This document shows positions 1 to 7,508 of a stretch of 38,296 nt of DNA, one piece after another. The notes below the pieces were generated by a model. That model saw nothing but the letters and a program-made list of their open reading frames with translations, made no database searches and had not been told where the DNA came from. A program made the position numbers and the translations under genes. Where the stretch lies: positions 1 through 38,296 of the forward strand of contig JADLGW010000026.1 of NCBI GenBank assembly GCA_020849105.1, given 5' to 3'. Within the stretch, counting starts at the first letter, position 1, and the number at the start of each line of letters is the position of its first letter. This DNA comes from Phycisphaerales bacterium (GTDB lineage: Bacteria > Planctomycetota > Phycisphaerae > Phycisphaerales > UBA1924).

Positions 1-104
1 ATCCACAAACCCCATCGACCCGTTCTTCCGCACGCCCATGATCGCGCCTCCGTCCGGCCCCGCGTCGCGGGCCGGCATCCGGTACGATCATTCGCCCACG
101 GCGG

Positions 105-854
105 TTGCGCTATTGTTCAGAGATTCCCATTGTCGAGGCCGCTTCGATTTCGTCCAACGGTGGTGTTTTCGTGACCACCGGAACGGTTACGCGCGTAAAG
201 ACCACGGGCGACATGGCTGGAACAGTGAGCGGGGCCTCTTTGGCGCTCGTTGACTGCGGTGGTGGTTGCAGTGCTTCTATCGTGGCCACCACCGGCTCCA
301 TAACCACGATTGACGTTGATGGCGATCTCAGTGGACCAGTCAGTGCCGAGAACGGCAAGATCACGACCATCGACGTCACCGGCGCCATCACGACGCCGGA
401 CCAGGGCGGGAACATACCCATCCGCGCGAAAGACGGGATCGAACAGGTCTTCGCCGCAAGCGCCAGCGCCGGATTCACCGTCCTCCCCAACGGCGGCACG
501 TCCAAGATCGGGCTGTTCAAGATGGAGAGCGGGGACTTCACGGCCGCCTCTACCTGAAATCGCTCACACCGCCAACCGTCGGCGGGGAATCCGGCATCGT
601 CATCAACGGCGATCTGAGGGGGACTATTCGGATTTTCTCTGGCGGCACGATCACCGAGCCCATCATGATTGTCGGGTCTCTCGCGGGGGGAACCACGCCC
701 GGGGGTCGTCCCGCCGTTCGACATGAATGGCGACACTTTCGTAAACTCCACGGATATCGCGCTCTGGCCGGGCGACCCGCGCGACTTCAACAACGACCAG
801 AACGCCGATGTGAGCGACTTCGCGATGCTCGTGAACGCCGCGGGCAATCCATAG
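105..854 (+). pseudogene. Secreted beta-repeat protein with dockerin-like C terminus, frameshifted
   Basis: The product is not recognised by name. The readable frame contains short repeated beta-type stretches (TTIDVDGDLSG, TTIDVTGAITT, IVINGDLRGTI) followed by a C-terminal dockerin-like segment with calcium-loop spacing (DMNGDTFVNSTDIAL, then DFNNDQNADVSDFAML), ending at 854. To read it through, the frame must change twice. Near 543 one G appears to be missing, because frame 0 stops at 557 while the next frame continues as GRLYLKSLTPP. Near 702 one G appears extra in a run of five, which returns the reading to the first frame. The upstream start is unresolved: frame 0 is closed by TGA at 39-41, and the TTG at 105 has no ribosome binding site. 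The protein may begin outside the window or carry a further indel. Export is inferred from the dockerin-like tail; no signal peptide is visible. The indels may be real decay or sequencing error. Confidence 0.55.
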
Positions 855-872
855 CCGGAGACATTCGGGCGA

Positions 873-2600
873 TCAGCCGAGGGCCATGGTCATCAGGAAC
901 TCGGCGTTGGTCTTGACCTTCTTGAGCCGGCTCTTCATCAGTTCCATCGCCTCGACCACGTTCATGTCGGAGAGGACCTTGCGCAGGCGGTGGACCAGTT
1001 CCAGTTCCTTCGGGTCCAGCAGCAACTCCTCGCGGCGCGTGCCGGAGGCCGCGATGTCGATGCACGGGTAGATCCGCTTGTCCATCAGTTTGCGATCGAG
1101 GTGCAACTCGCTGTTGCCGGTGCCCTTGAACTCCTCGAAGATCACCTCGTCCATCTTGGAGCCCGTGTCCACCAGGGCCGTGCCGATGATGGTGAGGCTG
1201 CCGCCCTTCTCGATGGCGCGGGCGGCGCCGAAGAACTTCTTGGGGCGGATCAGGGCGTTGGAGTCCAGGCCGCCGGTCATGATCTTGCCGGAGTGCGGCA
1301 TGTTGGCGTTGTAGGCGCGGGCCAGGCGCGTGATCGAGTCCAGGAGGATGACGACGTCGTCCCCGAACTCCACCATGCGCTTGGACTTCTCGATGACCAT
1401 CTCGCAGACCTGGACGTGGCGGCCGGAGTCCTCATCGAACGTGCTGGCGACGACCTCCACGTCCGGGCAGGACCTGCGGAAGTCCGTCACTTCCTCGGGG
1501 CGCTCGTCCACCAGGAGGACGATGACCCGGGCCTCCGGGTAGTTCTTGCGGATGGCCTTGGTCATCTTCTGGAGCAGCACCGTCTTGCCCGTGCGGGGCG
1601 GGGCCACGATCAGGGCGCGCTGGCCCTTGCCGATCGGGGCCACCAGGTCCATGATGCGGCACTCGATCTCGTCGGGGGTGGTCTCCAGGATGTAGCGCTG
1701 CTCCGGGTGGAGCGGGGTCAGATCCTCGAAGTTGGCGCACTGGGCGATCTTCGCGGTCGGGCGGCCGTTGACCTCCTCGACACGCAGGAGCGCGAAGTAC
1801 TTCTCGCTCTCCTTGGGCGGGCGGATCAGCCCCTTGATCGTCATGCCCTTGCGCAGGCCGAAACGCCGGATCTGCGACGGGCTCACATAGATGTCGTCCG
1901 GGCCGGGAAGGTACGACTGCTCCGGGCTGCGCAGGAACCCGAACTGGTCCGGCATCACCTCCAGCGTGCCCTCGCCGAACATCAGGCCCTGCTTGGCGGC
2001 CCGGGCCTTGAGGATCTTGAAGATCAGTTCCTGCTTCGGGAGCTGCGCAAACTCCGCGAGGCCCTCCTTGTCGGCGACCTCGTGCAGGTCGTCGATCTCC
2101 ATGCGCTGGAGTTGCCCGATGCTGATCGCATCCTTGACCGACTTTGGAGTGGTCGCGGCGATCCGCTCCAGTTCCGCGGCCTCGCGTTCCAGTTCCTCAT
2201 CGCTGGGCAGGGCGTGGTCGGGCACATACGGCTGGTAGGGCTGACCGCCCACCCCGCTGCCGCCCATGCCCCCGCCCTTGCGGCGCTTCTTCTTTCGGCG
2301 GTGGCGTCCTTCTCCGAATCCGCCCTGGCCTGGCTGCTGCGGGTACCCGCCGCCCCCGCCTTGCTGCTGCTGGTGGTGTGACGATGGCCCGCCGTTCTGC
2401 CCGCCGTTCTGCCCGCCGGGTCCGCCGGGTCCGCCGGAAGGGCCGCCCCCACCGGATTGCTGGGGCGGAGCGCTGGGCAGCGGGGCCTGCTGCGGCGGTG
2501 CCGGTGCCGCGGGGCGCGTCGGGACGGCCTCCGGCGGCTCCTGCCTGCGGGCGGCCGCCTTGGGTTTGGATTCATCGACTGTACTGGTGGTCTTGGCCAT
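873..2600 (-). CDS. rho: Transcription termination factor Rho with long disordered N-terminal region
   Basis: Rho is the hexameric RNA-dependent ATPase/translocase that ends transcription. This 575-residue version is about 155 longer than E. coli Rho. Residues about 10-120 are low complexity: Ala/Pro/Gln, then Gly/Gln/Asn-rich with [10 protein letters not shown], then a basic patch RRKKKRRK. A Rho_N helical segment follows ([20 protein letters not shown]), then the RNA-binding OB fold ([20 protein letters not shown]) and the ATPase core. The core has Walker A APPRTGKT, Walker [19 protein letters not shown], and the Q/R-loop region [20 protein letters not shown]. Start chosen at ATG 2600 because GAGAGAAG precedes it at good spacing; in-frame starts at 2615 and 2657 are alternatives. 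It lies 238 nt downstream of the CoaE fusion gene on the same strand, with no clear terminator between. The ATPase core is complete, so the identity is firm. Confidence 0.97.
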   Translation of the reverse strand: MAKTTSTVDESKPKAAARRQEPPEAVPTRPAAPAPPQQAPLPSAPPQQSGGGGPSGGPGGPGGQNGGQNGGPSSHHQQQQGGGGGYPQQPGQGGFGEGRHRRKKKRRKGGGMGGSGVGGQPYQPYVPDHALPSDEELEREAAELERIAATTPKSVKDAISIGQLQRMEIDDLHEVADKEGLAEFAQLPKQELIFKILKARAAKQGLMFGEGTLEVMPDQFGFLRSPEQSYLPGPDDIYVSPSQIRRFGLRKGMTIKGLIRPPKESEKYFALLRVEEVNGRPTAKIAQCANFEDLTPLHPEQRYILETTPDEIECRIMDLVAPIGKGQRALIVAPPRTGKTVLLQKMTKAIRKNYPEARVIVLLVDERPEEVTDFRRSCPDVEVVASTFDEDSGRHVQVCEMVIEKSKRMVEFGDDVVILLDSITRLARAYNANMPHSGKIMTGGLDSNALIRPKKFFGAARAIEKGGSLTIIGTALVDTGSKMDEVIFEEFKGTGNSELHLDRKLMDKRIYPCIDIAASGTRREELLLDPKELELVHRLRKVLSDMNVVEAMELMKSRLKKVKTNAEFLMTMALG

Positions 2601-2838
2601 GAAGGCTTCTCTCATCGCGCCCGGGCCGCGAAAGCCGGGCAGTTCGTCAGGGCGCACGCGGCGCCCAATGGAGTTCGCGGGAGGAGGGATGGCGGGGCGG
2701 TGTGCGCCCGGCCTTTTCGCTCTACGGGCCCATTGCCCGGAGCATGTCCGTGTGCGTCCTTTGGGGAGAAAACCGCCCGGTCACGCTGTCATACGTGCCG
2801 CACGGAGGCGTGTTGCAGGGGAGGGGGCTCGCTGAAGT

Positions 2839-3954
2839 CTAGCACCCGGCAGGGCTCGCGGCCACCGGCATGGTTCTGAGTACGGATTCCAGTGCCGCGG
2901 CCAGGTCGTCCCGCAACTGAGCCGGTGAACCGCTGTTCCGCACGACGTGCGTTGAACGCCGTCGTTTCTCGTCCAGCGTGAGTTGCACCGCCTCGCGGCG
3001 GTTCAGTTCGGCCTCGTCCCAGCCGCGGGCGGTGATGCGGGCCAGGCGGAGTTCACGGGGGGAATCGATGAACAGGACGGCGTCGCACTCGCGGTCCACG
3101 CCCGCCTCGAAGAGGAGCGGGGCATCAATGATCACGGCGCGGGCGCCGGCCACCGCGGCCGCGGCGCGGCGTTCGTCCCGGACGATGCGGACGAGCGGGT
3201 GGACCAGGGCTTCGAGGCGGCGGCGCTGGGCGGAGTCCCTGAACACGATGTCGGCGACGCGGCGGCGGTCCGGCAGGCCGTCGGCATCAAGGATCTCGGA
3301 GCCCCACCACCGCACCAGTTCATCGCGGACTCCGGGGCGCTGCATGACGGCGCGGGCCTCCGCGTCGGAATCCACGACGGCGCACCCGAGTTCGCCGAGG
3401 ATTCGGGCCGCCTCGCTCTTGCCCGCGCCGATGCCGCCGGCGAGCCCGATCAGAGGGAGCGGGCGGGCCGCTCGCCCCTGGGCGCGGTCCATCGCGTCGC
3501 GCGCGGCGGCCAAGACGTCGGACGGGCGGTTCACCATGACCCAGTACATCTCAACAAAGGCGGTTCCGGCGGTGGCGAACCCGATGGTACCGACGCCGGT
3601 CAGGCGCTCGCCCAGCGAGCGGTACATGGTGAGGTGCTGAAGGCGGGCCAGCGGCAGGTCGCTGCGGTACCGCCGGATCACGCCGAGCATCCCCGCGGCG
3701 CGGTTCTCCGTGAGCACATAGTCGCGGCTGCCCCACTGGAGCGTCTGCCATATGAGTTTCACAATGGCGAGCGCGGCCAGCGCCGTGACGATGCGGCCGG
3801 TGTACGTGATTCCGAAGGAGCGGCCGGCCCACACCGCCGCGGCGGCCAGGAGAGCGACGGCGACGAGCCAGCCGAGCGACGTGAGCAGGATGTAGACGGG
3901 GTGAGGGCGGATCCGGAGGATGACGCGCTCGCCGGGGGGCGCGAGGCGGTTCAT
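2839..3954 (-). CDS. coaE: Membrane bPH2-like domain fused to dephospho-CoA kinase
   Basis: CoaE phosphorylates dephospho-CoA with ATP in the last step of coenzyme A synthesis. The C-terminal half (residues about 152-371) is a full-length CoaE: P-loop GLAGGIGAGKS, VVDSDAEARAV, the lid-side stretch RRRLEALVHPLV, the catalytic-region DAPLLFEAG, and the closing THVVRNSGS. In front sits a separate domain of about 150 residues. It has two membrane segments (about residues 18-40 and 47-68) and a bacterial PH-like segment (WGSRDYVLTENRAAGMLGVIRRYRSDLPLARLQ), resembling the bPH2/YdbS-type families. The frame is open across the junction with no start near the kinase, so this is one 371-residue protein that would tether CoaE to the membrane. 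The start ATG overlaps the hpt stop in an ATGA, which fixes it and implies translational coupling. CoaE is normally soluble and about 200 residues, so the fusion is unusual. Confidence 0.9.
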   Translation of the reverse strand: MNRLAPPGERVILRIRPHPVYILLTSLGWLVAVALLAAAAVWAGRSFGITYTGRIVTALAALAIVKLIWQTLQWGSRDYVLTENRAAGMLGVIRRYRSDLPLARLQHLTMYRSLGERLTGVGTIGFATAGTAFVEMYWVMVNRPSDVLAAARDAMDRAQGRAARPLPLIGLAGGIGAGKSEAARILGELGCAVVDSDAEARAVMQRPGVRDELVRWWGSEILDADGLPDRRRVADIVFRDSAQRRRLEALVHPLVRIVRDERRAAAAVAGARAVIIDAPLLFEAGVDRECDAVLFIDSPRELRLARITARGWDEAELNRREAVQLTLDEKRRRSTHVVRNSGSPAQLRDDLAAALESVLRTMPVAASPAGC

Positions 3955-4520
3955 GGCGGCCCCCCGCCCCGACCCTGCGCGACCGCCGGCACGGGCACGC
4001 CGATCCACGGCAGGTTGCGGTACAGGCCGTCGTGGTCCAGGCCGTAGCCGACCACGAACTCGCCGCCGATGTCGAAGCCGACAAAGTCTACAGGCGGGTC
4101 CGCCCGGCGTGTGCGCGCCTTGCGGAGCAGGACGCAGGTGCGCAGGCTCGCCGGGCGCTGCTCCGCGATGAGCGACTGGACGAGGGCGAGGGTCTGCCCG
4201 CTGTCGAGGATGTCGTCGATCACCAGCACATGGGTCCCGGCGAGACCGGGCGGGATCTGGCCGCGGAGTGCAGCACCCGCCGATTCCGTCGCGGCGCCGG
4301 CGTAACTGGACACGGTGACGACGCCCAGGTGCAGGCGCACGGGCATGCACCGGATCAGATCCGCGACGAAGATGATCGAGCCGGTCATCACCGGGATCAG
4401 CATGACCCGGCCGTCCGGTCCGGCGGCCGCGGCCAGGTCGCGCGCGATCTCCTCCCCCATCGCGCGCACGCGGGCGGCGATGCGGTGCTCGTCGATCAGC
4501 ACCCGGACCTCGGGAAACAT
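3951..4520 (-). CDS. hpt: Hypoxanthine phosphoribosyltransferase
   Basis: HPT salvages hypoxanthine and guanine to IMP and GMP using PRPP. The 189-residue protein has the family's normal length. Visible motifs are the PRPP-binding loop VLVIDDILDSGQT (about residues 97-109), the upstream MTGSIIFVADLIR, and the conserved C-terminal block DFVGFDIGGEFVVGYGLD followed by YRNLPWIGV, which is diagnostic of HPRT rather than other phosphoribosyltransferases. Start taken at ATG 4520 (MFPEVRVLI); the 30-residue extension upstream does not look like protein. Its stop overlaps the start of the bPH2-CoaE gene by four bases, and the permease gene ends 52 nt upstream on the same strand. Co-transcription of purine salvage with CoA synthesis is therefore likely. 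Confidence 0.95.
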   Translation of the reverse strand: MFPEVRVLIDEHRIAARVRAMGEEIARDLAAAAGPDGRVMLIPVMTGSIIFVADLIRCMPVRLHLGVVTVSSYAGAATESAGAALRGQIPPGLAGTHVLVIDDILDSGQTLALVQSLIAEQRPASLRTCVLLRKARTRRADPPVDFVGFDIGGEFVVGYGLDHDGLYRNLPWIGVPVPAVAQGRGGGPP

Positions 4521-4572
4521 GCCCAAGTATCGGCAGGTCGGGCACCGAGCAACGGGCGACCCTCCGACCGGC

Positions 4573-6489
4573 TCATGTCGGGGGCGGTTCGTCCTCCCGC
4601 TCGGCCTCATCGGGTGCGGGGAGCGGGGTGAAGGGTGCGTCGGAACTGCGGGTGATCAGCGAGACGCCGTCGGGCAGGAGAGCGGCGACGCGCTGGACGA
4701 CGTCGCCGGACACCTTGCGAGCAAGGAAGGTCCGGCGTGTCTTGCCCATGATGAGGGTCTGGCACCCGTAGGTGACGGTGTAATCGAGGATCTCCTCCGC
4801 GATGTCGGTGCTGGTGACGTAGATGGGGACGAAGGGGACGCCGGCCTCGCGGGCGAGTGTGGCGGTGGTGCCGAGGGCGACCTGGGCGTCGCGGTCGAAC
4901 TCCAGGCGGGGTACGCGGCCGGGCTCCACGTCCATGACCCGCAGCGTGCGGACGTAGATCGCGAACAGCACGGCCTTGCGTCGGCGGGCGTGGTCCACCG
5001 CGAACTCGGACTGGTACCGGCCGCGGGCGGCGAGCATGACGCGGGGGCGGCCGCCTTCGAGTGTGATCGGGCGTGCCTGGCACTCGGCGAGCCACCCGGA
5101 CGCGGGCTCCGGCACGGGCTCCGCCCGGTGCGGGTGCTTCAGCCGGACGCCGTAGCGGGTGAGCAGAACGGCGCCGGTGATGATGGCGGCAAAGAGCGTG
5201 GCGTGCGGCTTGGCGACGATGATCGTCAGTTCGAACAAGAGCATGAGCCCGCCGAGGGCCCAGAGCCCGCGGCGCTCCCACGGGCCGAGCGTCAGTTCGT
5301 TGTTCCAGGCGCAGGAGAGGAAGTTGATCGCGATGGCGCCGACGACGCCGATGGCGTAGAGCTCGCCCAGCGACTTCACGTCGGCCTCGATCAGGAGTAT
5401 GCCCGCGGGCAGGAGGAGGGAGATCAGCAGGGGGGGCCACGGCACGCCCGAGTAGTTGAGCCGCGTGAGGAGGCCGGGCACCTCCCGGTCCTGCGCCAGC
5501 GAGTACATGACGGAGACCATCGCCATGATCGCGGTGTTGACGGCCGAGAGGAGCAGCAGGCCGAACACGATGCTGGTCACGACGCCGAACCCGAACCCGA
5601 CGGAGGGGCCCATGACGTTCGACGCCGCCTCCGTCGCCAGGAGTTTGACGGCGGTGTCGCGGTACTGCTTGACCTCCTTGGGGACGGCGTCGCTCTCGAG
5701 GCCCTGGCGCAGTTCCAGGGCGACGTAGTCCGGGGTGCGGGGGGCGTTGAGTTGCGGGAGCGCGTTGAGGGCGATCCCGAAGACCAGGTTCAGCACGACC
5801 ACTTCGATCAGCACGGGCCAGATGGTGCGCCGGGCGGTGCGCGCGATCGGGCGGCGCATGAGCCCGGTCATGTTCGCGACGGCCTCCACGCCCGAGAGCG
5901 CGAGGATGATGCGGACGAGCGACTCCCAGCGTGTCCAGGGCGTGTCCACGCCCGGGACCGTCGGGTCGATTGAGGCAAGGCCCCGCGGGAGCATGGGCAG
6001 GCACAGCACGCCGATGATCGCGGAGGCCAGGATGGCCACGACGGCGATGATCAGCGCAAAGCGGCCGGCGCTCTGGGCCCCCAGCCAGTTCACGATGCCG
6101 ATGCCCACCAGCGTCAGCAGGCAGCACAGGACCACGAACTGGTGCGGCACGCCAAAGTAGTGGAAGCCCTCCACCGCGGACAGCGCAGCGGTGACGATGT
6201 AGTCGCACAGCAGGAGGGTGGCGGCAAAGACCGAGAGGGTGGGGTTGACGCGGCGCGAGGCGGCGTAGACGCCGCCCCCATCGGGGAAGCAGCGGCAGAC
6301 GATGGTGTAGCCCCAGGCGACCCCGGCCATGATGACCGACATCGCCAGCAGGTAGGTGACGGAGGCGTGACCGGTGTAATAGAACGCCAGGCCCAGGACG
6401 TAGAGGCGGCTGGTGCCCCAGTCACCAAAGAGCAGCGGTCCGGCGTGGAACCACTTGAGGTTGCGGGGTCGGGTTTCGGTGACGAGCAT
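4573..6489 (-). CDS. APC-family permease with C-terminal universal stress protein domain
   Basis: This is a 638-residue secondary transporter of the amino acid/polyamine/organocation superfamily. The first 470 or so residues contain about 12 hydrophobic segments, starting after GPLLFGDWGTSRLYVLGLAF. A soluble C-terminal region (about residues 490-620) looks like a UspA-type domain: a beta-alpha start with RKAVLFAIYVRTL, TLAREAGVPFVPIYVTS, and CQTLIMGKTRRTFL, which matches the usual place of the nucleotide-binding loop. The APC-Usp arrangement is known in bacteria and archaea, where the Usp part is thought to regulate transport. The substrate cannot be read from sequence. The start ATG at 6489 (MLVTETRPRN) is preferred because the longer frame to 6567 runs through an inverted repeat. 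Its Shine-Dalgarno is weak. It ends 52 nt before hpt on the same strand. Confidence 0.85.
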   Translation of the reverse strand: MLVTETRPRNLKWFHAGPLLFGDWGTSRLYVLGLAFYYTGHASVTYLLAMSVIMAGVAWGYTIVCRCFPDGGGVYAASRRVNPTLSVFAATLLLCDYIVTAALSAVEGFHYFGVPHQFVVLCCLLTLVGIGIVNWLGAQSAGRFALIIAVVAILASAIIGVLCLPMLPRGLASIDPTVPGVDTPWTRWESLVRIILALSGVEAVANMTGLMRRPIARTARRTIWPVLIEVVVLNLVFGIALNALPQLNAPRTPDYVALELRQGLESDAVPKEVKQYRDTAVKLLATEAASNVMGPSVGFGFGVVTSIVFGLLLLSAVNTAIMAMVSVMYSLAQDREVPGLLTRLNYSGVPWPPLLISLLLPAGILLIEADVKSLGELYAIGVVGAIAINFLSCAWNNELTLGPWERRGLWALGGLMLLFELTIIVAKPHATLFAAIITGAVLLTRYGVRLKHPHRAEPVPEPASGWLAECQARPITLEGGRPRVMLAARGRYQSEFAVDHARRRKAVLFAIYVRTLRVMDVEPGRVPRLEFDRDAQVALGTTATLAREAGVPFVPIYVTSTDIAEEILDYTVTYGCQTLIMGKTRRTFLARKVSGDVVQRVAALLPDGVSLITRSSDAPFTPLPAPDEAEREDEPPPT

Positions 6490-6500
6490 CGGGGGGTTCT

Positions 6501-6566
6501 TGTGGAGCAGGCGTCCCGCCTGCTCGCCGGCGTCAACCAAACGGCAGGCGGGACGCCTGCCCCACA
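6501..6566. repeat. REP-like inverted repeat, 23-bp arms
   Basis: Left arm 6501-6523 and right arm 6544-6566 are reverse complements with one mismatch in 23, separated by 20 nt. The core is GCAGGCGTCCCGCCTGC and its complement, flanked by TGTGG and CCACA. It fills the 87-nt gap between elbB and the permease, both on the minus strand. It could fold as an mRNA hairpin and protect or attenuate the transcript, but there is no T run, so it is not a classical terminator. The form suggests a dispersed palindromic repeat. Confidence 0.8.
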
Positions 6567-6576
6567 AGAGCGGCGA

Positions 6577-7281
6577 CTATCCCGGCATCGCCGCCGCGGA
6601 CCGGACCATCTTCAGCGTCCCCTCGACCATCCGGCCGATGCCCTCGAAGACCTGGTGCGGCGTGGCGTCGTCGTACATGTAAGCGGGCGAGGTGGTGAGT
6701 CGATTCTTCGGGTCCACCGCCGCCTCGATCACGCCCTTGACGACGTTTGTGGAGCCCATCTTCGCGACGGCCGCGGCCGTCCCTGCATCGTCCCCGATGG
6801 TCACGGTGCAACCCGGGCCGCCGCTGGCCTTGCCCAGCACGCGGGCGGCGATCACCGGAGCGATACAGCACATGCCCAGGGGCTTGCCCCCGACCTGGAA
6901 GGCTTTGACGACACGCTCCACATCGGGGATGACCGTGCAGTTCGCGCCGTCCTTGGCGAATGTGCACAGGTTCTTCGCGGCGCCGAAGCCGCCGGGGAAC
7001 ACCACGGCGTCGAACCTCTCCGGGTCCAGAGAGGCCAGCGGGGCGACCTTGCCCCGGGCGATGCGGGCCGCCTCGACCATCTGGTTCCGCCGCTCGCCGG
7101 GGGCGGGCTTGCCGGTGACGTGGTTGACGACGTCGGCCTGCGGGGCGTCGGGGGCGAAGCAGGCGAAGGTGGCCCCCAGGCGGCTCAGGTGGATGAGGCA
7201 ACTGACGGCCTCGGTAATCTCGCTGCCGTCACCGCGCCCGCACCCGGCCAGGACGACGGCGACGTGTGGTTTGTGTGCCAT
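6577..7281 (-). CDS. elbB: Isoprenoid biosynthesis glyoxalase ElbB (DJ-1/PfpI superfamily)
   Basis: ElbB belongs to the DJ-1/PfpI glutamine-amidotransferase-like fold and is reported to act as a glyoxalase; its link to isoprenoid synthesis is from early genetics. The 234-residue length is close to the E. coli protein (about 217). Visible features are the N-terminal strand VAVVLAGCGRGDGSEITEAV, ACFAPDAPQADVVNHVTGK, the loop AVVFPGGFGAAKNLC, the nucleophile-elbow region GKPLGMCCIAPVIAARVL, and the closing TTSPAYMYDDATPHQVFEGIGRM split over the family's C-terminal signature. The ATG at 7281 is the natural start. It heads the minus-strand series that continues with the permease, hpt, coaE and rho, although an inverted repeat follows it. 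Confidence 0.93.
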   Translation of the reverse strand: MAHKPHVAVVLAGCGRGDGSEITEAVSCLIHLSRLGATFACFAPDAPQADVVNHVTGKPAPGERRNQMVEAARIARGKVAPLASLDPERFDAVVFPGGFGAAKNLCTFAKDGANCTVIPDVERVVKAFQVGGKPLGMCCIAPVIAARVLGKASGGPGCTVTIGDDAGTAAAVAKMGSTNVVKGVIEAAVDPKNRLTTSPAYMYDDATPHQVFEGIGRMVEGTLKMVRSAAAMPG

Positions 7282-7406
7282 GGCTCCTCCCCGGGGCGGT
7301 GGCCCCTTGCTGTGGCAGTCTATGAGACCGGGTCAGTATCCGCGCACCGGGGTCGAACAAGAACCGTCCAAGCCACCCGTCCGTAAGGCCGATAGAGGGG
7401 CGAGTG

Positions 7407-7450
7407 GCACCGGTATCGTGCCGGTGGCATGCACCGGCTTGAAGCCGGTG
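7407..7450. repeat. Paired GC-rich palindromes in divergent intergenic region
   Basis: Two adjacent palindromes share the CACCGG core: CACCGG...CCGGTG around 7408-7425, and CACCGGCTT/GAAGCCGGTG at 7432-7450, which is nearly continuous. They lie in the 227-nt gap between elbB (minus) and the kinase (plus). No clear promoter was seen beside them. They look like dispersed palindromic repeats rather than an operator, since such units are often found in the same form between unrelated genes. Confidence 0.6.
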
Positions 7451-7508
7451 TCTGTGGACCCCCTAAACTACCACAGCCGGCCCGTTCGGGAGGGGGCTGC
7501 GAACGTGC

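Noticed and set aside
990..2381. Long open frame (463 codons) on the plus strand opposite rho
   Set aside because: It is the antisense of a clear Rho gene; its composition (Leu/Gly/Ala/Arg, Asp-rich) is typical of frames forced open by high GC codon bias.
2983..4047. Open frame of 354 codons opposite the bPH2-CoaE gene
   Set aside because: Shadow of a coding gene with complete CoaE motifs; no domain and no ribosome binding site.
4607..6208. Open frame of 533 codons on the same strand as the permease, in another frame
   Set aside because: Arg/Pro/His-rich out-of-frame translation of the permease.
6490..6567. N-terminal extension of the permease (MWGRRPACRLV...)
   Set aside because: It is a translation of the inverted repeat at 6501-6566; the ATG at 6489 is a better start.
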